DNA of 64,000 bases from Enoplolaimus lenunculus. Lineage: Eukaryota > Nematoda > Enoplea > Enoplida > Thoracostomopsidae. Made by a program: the position numbers and the translations under genes. The stretch lies in the NCBI GenBank assembly GCA_030248215.1, contig JASANG010001585.1, positions 62,001 to 126,000 on the forward strand, read 5' to 3'. Positions 60,201 to 64,000 of the stretch are shown here, one piece after another (positions within the stretch are counted from its first letter, which is position 1; the number at the start of each line of letters is the position of its first letter). Below the pieces are notes generated by a model, which was not told the DNA's origin, did not search any database, and was given only the letters and a program-made list of their open reading frames with translations.

Positions 60201-61651
60201 AAATAACAAAAATAAACCAATTTTACAAAACTATATCACATCGTGAAATTTATTCACAGTCTGCTACACAAATGAAGTTTAGTAGCTAGTTCGTTCTGTA
60301 ATCTTACATCTCTCTCGTTTCCGTTGCTCGCACATTAATCGTAGTGAATTGTACAGGCGGGTAAAACAGCCTTATACCAGCATTTTGGATTTCCATTGGC
60401 AGACTGCATGAAGTTTCTAGTGAAATCTCATGGGTATAATATTGTTTGCTATTTTAGTATTTGGAAAAAGTATTCTGTAGTGACCCGAATGAGAGGCGGG
60501 ACTGGTATTTATTTAGGCTCTCCAGAGGGTACGCCCTGCTATTTGGTTGAGGACTGTTATTTATTTTTAACCCGCTGTCAGCCGCCCTTCGTCATTGATA
60601 TACCCGGTATTGCAATTATCCGTTAAATGAAACGTTTATTTGTCTTGCATTAAAACCTTGAGCGATAAATCAAGGTTATACTTAAGAATGTACTTTCAAA
60701 ACTAAGTATGTTTTAAGGTTTCAAACTCAACTGTATTTGGTACTCGAGTTATTTATGTAATTCAATTTGAGATAAGTGACATTTATGAACTCTAATTAGG
60801 GGTTAGGGACTCTATCGGCTTACGTTCGCTTACTAGGGATACGGACTCCTATTGATTAAAACTCAATATGGGATCCCCCCTCTTAATTACCCCCTCTCTT
60901 ATTCGGGCCAATACTGTACTTCATTATTCAATAAACGTGAATTTTCGCTAATTTTAAACTATAATATTTAGCTCAGAAAGCTTAATTGCTTAAATCACAA
61001 ACTGGTTATTATAAGCATTTTATTCGGGTCACTACAGTAACTACCAAATGCGTATTTATAGAAACCTTTAAACTTGAGTGTATTTTCTGACTTAAATCCA
61101 CAACCGACGTTAAGTTAGAAATCGGTTGAAGTTGTGTGTCTGCAAATCAGCCCATATACCCATAAATACACCGCTGAAGGGTTTTTACTCGTTCCTAAAC
61201 TGTTGAATTAGACAGCTCAATTGAAATTGCGAACATTAGTTGACTGGATGTTCAAACAAATTATACAAGCACGAGCGACTTGGGCCCGTAGCCAAGAGCG
61301 GGGGCATAGAGGGGAGCTCTGCCACCCCCAGAAAAAAGTTTGCTTGCCTCCTAGAAAATTTTCAACCTTGCATGTAAATCAACGAAAACTCTTGTATGCC
61401 TCTGCTGAAAATTTTTCAGCCCCCCTAGCAAGGTGAGCTGGCTACGAGCCTGGAGTGACTTTAGGTTATCTGTCTCGAAAAATGAGCTTGAATTTAATAG
61501 CAACTTTTGCACGTTATATTGCTCATTTGAAAAAGTTTTCGATAATTATTGCTTGGTTACTGTACGTTTATTGAAATAAAACACGTATACCTGAATAGTT
61601 GAACAAGCTGTGGACTAGCACCAGGATTATTGTCAATACATTGCTTGACAT
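39502..61651 (-). CDS. Secreted PAN-ZP protein with mucin-like segment inside the ZP module
   Basis: Ten exons on the minus strand: 61651-61591, 60197-60044, 53239-53094, 51442-51243, 50872-50801, 50146-49686, 46248-43358, 42233-42087, 40620-40457, 39849-39502. Every junction is GT-AG with matching phase; the sum is 4,644 nt, 1,547 codons plus stop. Domains: signal peptide 1-~20, PAN/apple ~22-118, ZP-N ~129-219, Thr-rich linker ~222-1335, ZP-C ~1338-1440, basic site KRRRKR 1448-1453, 94-residue tail. Family knowledge: PAN+ZP proteins (nematode LET-653 and NOAH, insect NompA) are apical extracellular-matrix polymers; ZP-N drives polymerisation after cleavage near ZP-C. No transmembrane helix is visible, so it is probably fully secreted, unless the GG|GTAAGC overlapping the stop is a real donor to a further exon. 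Confidence 0.88.
40085..40205. mobile_element. Fragment of the CTGTAGTGACCC MITE family
   Basis: GGTAATAAGAGGGAGTCC, GTCCGTATCCCTAATAAG and CGGATAGAGCCCCTAAAC match the interior of 53408-53849. Terminal repeats are lost. Confidence 0.65.
40370..40437. repeat. TA dinucleotide microsatellite
   Basis: Uninterrupted TA/AT run 17 bp downstream of the PAN-ZP exon 9 donor. A second, imperfect AT-palindrome tract lies at 54750-54862. Confidence 0.95.
41031..41442. mobile_element. hAT-like MITE, TTCCGATTCC family, in PAN-ZP intron
   Basis: CAGGGTGCAACCGAAATTCC start, TTTGCACTCTG end, perfect 8-bp duplication TATCAACT (41023-41030 and 41443-41450). Confidence 0.9.
41613..41774. mobile_element. hAT-like MITE, CAGGCTCGTAGCCAG family, copy 1
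   Basis: CAGGCTCGTAGCCAGC start and GGCTACGGGCCCG end, duplication TGAGACAT/AGAGACAT (7 of 8). Contains GGGGGGCTCAGCCC-type blocks. Other copies: 52037-52199, ~52330-52500 (reverse), 61281-61452, fragment at 51065-51125. Confidence 0.82.
42549..42608. repeat. 30-bp tandem duplication
   Basis: GACCGATCAGAATGAGCTAC plus ten bases occurs twice in a row with a single difference. Confidence 0.9.
42775..42937. mobile_element. TTAGGC-bearing MITE
   Basis: TGTTACTTTTAGGGGCGTAAC and inverse CGCCCCTTAAAGTTACATGG ends, with CCTATGCCTAAGCC inside and ACTCTTTTATAG near the right end. Confidence 0.72.
42948..43243. mobile_element. Inverted-repeat MITE with GGCCAATCTGCTATT phrases
   Basis: ATATTTCGTAGGCCAATCTGC on the left and GCAGATTGGCCTACGAAATAT on the right, with internal GGCCTAGGCCATTCTGC / AATAGCAGATTGGCCC repeats. 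Confidence 0.78.
43358..46248 (-). CDS. PAN-ZP gene exon 7: mucin-like Thr-rich exon
   Basis: A single 2,891-nt exon giving 963 residues, mostly Thr, Ser, Asn, Lys and Glu with poly-Thr runs and many N-x-S/T sequons, so heavy O- and N-glycosylation is expected. The first third is Glu/Lys/Asp-rich; the middle and end have poly-Thr/Pro. Two more PWW motifs occur (LPWWAATRP, PMPWWKRIRP). Near the end an 11-residue unit, ARVTSYAPTTS, is repeated three times. The acceptor CACATAG|GC and donor ACAA|GTGAGT keep phase 2 in and phase 1 out. The long Val-rich plus-strand frames opposite (43471-46293) are antisense readings of Thr codons. Confidence 0.9.
46340..46465. mobile_element. GC-rich MITE with GGGTTGCGCTATACT ends
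   Basis: AGGGTTGCGCTATACT and inverse AGTATAGCGCAATCCT enclose a GC-rich core. It is 92 bases upstream of PAN-ZP exon 7 in the transcript. Confidence 0.78.
46480..46737. mobile_element. TTAGGC-bearing element with the longest CCTAAG run
   Basis: Many CCTAAGCCTAAG/CTAAGCCTACG variants over ~150 bp, then ...GCCCCTCATCTTTACACGGGCC, a diverged family end. Confidence 0.65.
46913..47480. mobile_element. ~568-bp dispersed element, copy 1 (inverse of 63432-64000)
   Basis: The left ~260 bp (AAGCAATGCTAAATGCC ... TTCACGAAAG) plus a Cys/TGCAAG-phrase part with CCCTATTCACACGTGCAAG and GTATGTGTGAATGGGGC ends. The whole matches the reverse complement of the window's last 569 bases. A part-copy of the inner half is at 52825-53075. 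Confidence 0.8.
48105..48267. mobile_element. CACTG-ended GAGTT-phrase MITE, copy 2 (partial, reverse)
   Basis: AACTCATTCTGAGTTAATTAA and ATTAATCAACTCATCGGAATT blocks as in 38970-39198; one end decayed. Confidence 0.6.
48575..48728. mobile_element. TTAGGC-bearing MITE (reverse)
   Basis: TGCTACTTTAAGGGACGTTC and inverse ACGCCGCTTAAAGTAACATTG ends, with GGCTCAGGCTTAGGCTTAG inside. Confidence 0.72.
49686..51442 (-). CDS. PAN-ZP gene exons 4-6: ZP-N domain and start of Thr-rich segment
   Basis: Exon 4 (51442-51243): TC-NSSGINVAVDAKFEYSG, LYDYFSC, FLPYPTVSKNC. Exon 5 (50872-50801): GSDVYIDVVLSTDGVQPLYF. Exon 6 (50146-49686) opens DVLYRARC. The four ZP-N cysteines fall at 129, 157, 180 and 219, with the 'F-x-G-x-x-Y' and 'T-x-x-D-x-x-Y-x-x-x-C' patterns of ZP-N. 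The rest of exon 6 becomes Thr/Ala/Ser-rich and has three PWW motifs (FVPWWKR, FVPWWLR, TVPWWRR). The exon 6 donor GCGAACAG|GTTGGT is phase 2 and joins exon 7 exactly. Confidence 0.87.
50443..50698. mobile_element. CACTG-ended GAGTT-phrase MITE, copy 3
   Basis: CACTGTAAAATTCCAATGAG start, GAAATTTACAGTA end. Lies ~100 bases downstream of PAN-ZP exon 5. Confidence 0.75.
52037..52199. mobile_element. hAT-like MITE, CAGGCCCGTAGCC family, copy 2
   Basis: CAGGCCCGAAGCCAGCTC start, GGCTACGGGCCCG end, flanks AGTTTACC/AGTCTATC (6 of 8). A third, reversed copy (~52330-52500) follows within 150 bp. Confidence 0.75.
52825..53075. mobile_element. TGCAAG-phrase MITE just after PAN-ZP exon 3
   Basis: Inner half of the 46913 family: GCAAGCTTTTGGTGCGAG on one side and AAGTTCTCGTAGCAAAAAT...CACGTGTGAATAGGAC on the other. 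Its end lies ~20 bases from the exon 3 donor at 53093. Confidence 0.65.
53094..60197 (-). CDS. PAN-ZP gene exons 2-3: PAN/apple domain
   Basis: Exon 2 (60197-60044) has YVRWARAAL, FSIEDCQRACTRN; exon 3 (53239-53094) has FTCRSVSYNRTGNRCQLS and ends YYENNC. The order W...EDC.xxC...F.C.S..Y....C.LS....YYENNC is the PAN/apple signature. Cysteines at 22, 31, 58, 62, 75, 87 and 118 supply the expected disulfides. Only one PAN is present, whereas relatives such as LET-653 have two or more. The ~6.8-kb intron between the exons hosts the pogo-type element and several miniature elements. Confidence 0.88.
53408..53849. mobile_element. MITE with CTGTAGTGACCCGAATAAG ends
   Basis: CTGTAGTGACCCGAATAAG start, CTTATTCGAGTTCCTACAG end, flanked by TA on both sides. 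TA targets and the GTCCGTATCTCTAATAAG-like interior fit pogo/Tigger- or Tc1-type mobilisation; the transposase is not identified. Confidence 0.78.
53972..54179. mobile_element. 208-bp near-perfect palindromic MITE, CACTGG ends
   Basis: CACTGGAAAAAATGGTGAGT start and inverse end, with arms of ~80 bp (CGGAAATAGGCTTTTCCTGAC), flanked by TA at 53970-53971 and 54180-54181. Reiterated GAGTCAAATT phrases. Confidence 0.88.
55700..59183 (+). mobile_element. pogo/Tigger (Jerky-like) DNA transposon, decayed transposase gene
   Basis: A DDE transposase of the pogo superfamily, inside the PAN-ZP intron and antisense to that gene. Seen: N-terminal psq-type helix-turn-helix (FRGASERYGMSTSVIAREI, 55807-55870); CENP-B-like region; first Asp in YNLDETGF (~56260); second in LLVILDGHYSHTS (~56560); third in DTIQPLDNGPF (~56680). 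After an intron with GT-AG ends (56747-57007): GLSKPMFVNIL, HSGFRAAGVF, RFDARLLQKY, standard for Tigger/Jerky proteins. A distal segment (GNFLAVYFQKKRYIGSVIN, to TGA at 59181-59183) matches the small C-terminal domain of invertebrate Jerky-like transposases. It is broken: a frame change near 56430-56470, a stop at 58645 and further frame changes between 58645 and 58800, and no intact start. Terminal inverted repeats and TA duplications were not located. Confidence 0.82.
57109..57755 (+). repeat. 43-bp minisatellite, 15 copies, inside transposase coding sequence
   Basis: Core GTCGAGTCGGAGAAATACCC recurs fifteen times, every 43 bp except two 42-bp units (starting near 57251 and 57337). Copies differ by only a few substitutions. 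First-to-last distance is 600 nt, so the reading frame of the flanking transposase (GVFSVESEKYPAER...RFDARLL) is kept across the array. Because 43 is not a multiple of three, successive units are read in all three frames. All three forward frames and at least two reverse frames are open. Confidence 0.95.
59650..59878. mobile_element. TTAGGC-bearing MITE
   Basis: TGTTACTTTAATGGGGCGTAAC and inverse ACGCCCCTTAAAGTAAACATGG ends enclose about a dozen CCTAAG units and an ACTCTTTTATAGG block. Confidence 0.8.
60475..61037. mobile_element. CTGTAGTGACCC-family MITE, composite copy, in PAN-ZP intron 1
   Basis: CTGTAGTGACCCGAATGAG start and TATTCGGGTCACTACAG end. A second internal family end (CTCTTATTCGGGCCAATACTG, to 60917) implies a nested or rearranged copy. 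Confidence 0.7.
61281..61452. mobile_element. hAT-like MITE, GGCCCGTAGCC family, copy 4
   Basis: TGGGCCCGTAGCCAAG start and GGCTACGAGCCTG end, duplication GAGCGACT/GAGTGACT (7 of 8). Confidence 0.82.
61591..61651 (-). CDS. PAN-ZP gene exon 1: start codon and signal peptide
   Basis: Reads MSSNVLTIILVLVHSLFNYS, a short polar start, a hydrophobic core and a small/polar end: a typical secretion signal. The donor is TCAG|GTATAC, phase 1, which joins exon 2 to give Asp-Cys at residues 21-22. The start is chosen because it is the only Met before a signal-like stretch that connects in phase. Confidence 0.75.
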
Positions 61652-61889
61652 GGTTTCTTTGATGTTTGAACCAGTACCGAGTGTAAATTTCAAAATCTAA
61701 CTATACTGCCAAGATGTAGCTTAGCTTATTAACTGTAATTTTCTATGAAATTTTTAAGCAATTTCGGATTTTTGAACAGATTATACGTCATTTTACTATA
61801 GAAATTATATCATTTGATCTAAAATAAACAACGGCACACGTTTTGATATTTGTGTATCAACAGGGGCGTACACAAGGGTACAATAGAGT

Positions 61890-62230
61890 GGGCCGATGTA
61901 TAGAACAGGGTCACAACGTATTCCTGCAGGACTGTCACAGAGAAATCTTAATCTGTTAGTACAAATGCTTAGGCTTAGGCTTAGGTATAGGTTTAGGCTT
62001 AGGAATTGACTCATTCTTACGCTTAGGCTTAGGCTTGTGCTTAGGCTTAGGCTTAGGAATATACTTATACTACTGTTACGGCCCTGTTCTATACATGGGC
62101 CGGCTCATCCGTATGCTTGGGCTTAGGCGTAGGCTTAGCCTTAGGCTTAGGTATAGGCTCATCCGTCCGCATAGGCTTAGGCTTAGGTTTAGGAATCTAT
62201 TTAGAATGACCATCAGGATCTTAGAGGTCA
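61890..62230. mobile_element. TTAGGC-bearing MITE(s), densest TTAGGC array
   Basis: GTATAGAACAGGGTCACAACG and inverse GGCCCTGTTCTATACATGG ends (61897-62090) hold about 15 GGCTTAGG units. A second run continues to ~62210. Confidence 0.75.
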
Positions 62231-63431
62231 AAAAATTTCTTTCATGAGATTATACCCTACCATGCTGAAATGCTGGCTAAGTATGTCGTTTGACCATAAC
62301 ACGTATTAATTTTTCATATAAGTCAAACATTTAATTGAAAACTACTTTTTACAGTTTCGGATGTTAATTGAAACTTCTGCATCACAAGGTTACTTGGAAA
62401 CAATTTTGTTCCTCGAAATTCGCATTTCCTTAACGATTCGGTTTGAAACTTTCAAAAAATCCGACTCCATATCATACAATTTTTCGTAAGCGAATACTCG
62501 ACAAATATCGCTGTAAGTAGTGATATTTAAACTATAAAAGGAATGTAAAGATTCAATTACGTTTACTCAACGTTTCTTCTACTGAAGATCCAATATCCGG
62601 CGAATATATGAAATTTGTAGCGCACGCAATAACTATTTAATATTCGGACGATTTCAAGTATTGCGCAAGACAGCCTGCGCAATCAAGCTGCGAAATGATC
62701 CGCCGTGAAAATAGAACTCATTTGAATGTTTAAGTCATAAAAACTTTGATTTCTAAATTACAATCAGCTTTTTTACTGTAAAACCGATCAATTCGTTAAG
62801 TGTTTTGAAACTTCAGCAATTCGACAAAGTTCACACTGTAGACTGGGACTAGTGTCTATCCTTGAGATTACGATACGCCGAAATGGTGAAAGCGCACATT
62901 AATAAGTTAATCTTTTGCTTTCATTGTCATTTTGAGTTACGAAATTTTTCGGTCTTTAATGTCATTTTAAAAATTACATTATATGTATCTGTGATCAATT
63001 TTTTTAATATAAGAACTATTTTAAATATGCGGTGAAGTCAAATTTTAATATATCACAAACATAGGTAGGATAGAAAAAGCTGTTGCCGAAAAAATTATCT
63101 ACAAATCGCGGCGTTGCAGAGCGGATACGCAATCGTGAATTCGGAGTACTGCGAAATGGCATCAATTCCTACACTTACAAATTTTACTAAATGTATCAAA
63201 TGTTGGCCAGAATTAGGCTTAGGTATAAGCTCATTCTTACGTTAAGAGGCGTTTGGCTTAAGCTTACGATTATGCTTATACTACTGTTACGTCTCTGTTC
63301 TATATATTGGCCGAAATGTTGAATAAACACAAAACTAAATAATCAATGAAATATTTTCAGCTATCTAAAACATAAAGGTTAAGAATTATTTCCTAAAGAA
63401 AAATCCAACGATTCATCATTATGGATTAGCA
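62231..63431. other. No gene recognised upstream of the PAN-ZP start
   Basis: AT-rich sequence with one more TTAGGC-family fragment (63195-63315). No promoter motif could be assigned with confidence. Confidence 0.5.
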
Positions 63432-64000
63432 TTAACGCCTAATTCACACGTGAAAGTTTTTGCTGCGAGAACGCGCAGCAGCCAACTTGCACGAACTACT
63501 TGCAGCTGTAAGTATTTTCAATGGAACATTCCGATTGACCAATCAAACTACAGGTGCAAGAAATTCAAGCGACTTGTGACTGCATTCACAAGTGCGAAAT
63601 TAATTAAATAGCATGAATTCCAGTGAATAATTTGCAACTGCAAGAACTTCAAAGCTGTTTTGTGACCAAACTTGCACATGCAAGTTGCATATGCATTGTT
63701 TTTGCTGCGAACACTTGCACGTGTGAATAGGGGTTTATACAAAAAGAACTTTCGTGAAATTAATTCACGTTTCATTCGACCTATAATGGTTAGCTAAAAA
63801 TAATTTTTGGCTTGTTCCCTAAAAGCAGCATTGTGCTGAATACACAATGCTTGTTTGGAAGTTCTCTTAACCTAAAATTTGTATGGCAAAGTTTGGAGTA
63901 ATTAGACGTTTATTAATTGATTAGAAGTAATTGCTCTTTTAGCTAAAGGTCTTAAATTGCGTAACATGTATACTTCTGGATTTGGCATTTAGCATTGCTT
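63432..64000. mobile_element. ~569-bp dispersed element, copy 2, running off the window
   Basis: Reverse complement of 46913-47480 with scattered substitutions; the two copies agree to the last base of the window, so the element may extend further. Confidence 0.8.

Noticed and set aside
61968-62200. Possible genuine telomere or chromosome end
   Set aside because: The TTAGGC units are degenerate, flanked by element ends and unique sequence on both sides, and recur at many internal sites.

Overview
The window is metazoan nuclear DNA: AT-rich, intron-containing, packed with short inverted-repeat elements. Two host genes can be rebuilt exon by exon from splice sites and reading phase, and they converge tail to tail. 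The organism is most likely a nematode. That inference rests on a PAN-plus-ZP cuticle/apical-matrix type protein, and on about ten scattered repeats carrying degenerate TTAGGC arrays (the nematode telomere hexamer). No species is claimed.

Region by region. 1-11,297: no exon recognised; a degenerate AT-rich satellite and many miniature transposons. 11,298-33,073 (+): sixteen exons of a B-Raf-type Raf kinase, whose first coding exon(s) lie upstream and were not found. The visible part is 1,665 residues, about twice a usual Raf, because of Ser/Thr/Gly/Gln-rich spacers and a ~370-residue tail after the kinase. 33,074-39,501: Raf 3' UTR, then intergenic repeats and a C-rich block of unknown nature. 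61,651-39,502 (-): ten exons of a secreted 1,547-residue protein ordered signal peptide, PAN/apple domain, ZP-N, ~1,115-residue Thr-rich mucin-like segment, ZP-C, basic cleavage site, short tail. All phases agree and the summed length is divisible by three. The mucin segment sits inside the ZP module, between its halves. 55.6-59.2 kb (+, within an intron of the ZP gene): a decayed, once intron-bearing pogo/Tigger-Jerky-type transposase gene, with a 15-copy 43-bp minisatellite expanded inside its coding sequence. 61.7-64 kb: repeats only.

Most non-coding DNA is non-autonomous DNA transposons. Several families start CAGG and end CCTG with 8-bp target duplications (hAT-like). Each carries its own reiterated short 'phrase' near the ends (CCGGTTCCGG, CGGATACCGG, TTCCGATTCC, CGAGACCGAGAC, GGCATCGG). 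Other families have CACTG ends next to TA, CTGTAGTGACCC ends next to TA, TTAGGC-bearing interiors, or GGGTTGCGCTATACT ends.

The Raf product should act in Ras-MAPK signalling and the ZP product in the extracellular/apical matrix; nothing in the sequence links the two functionally. No tRNA, rRNA, CRISPR array or recognisable reverse transcriptase was seen.
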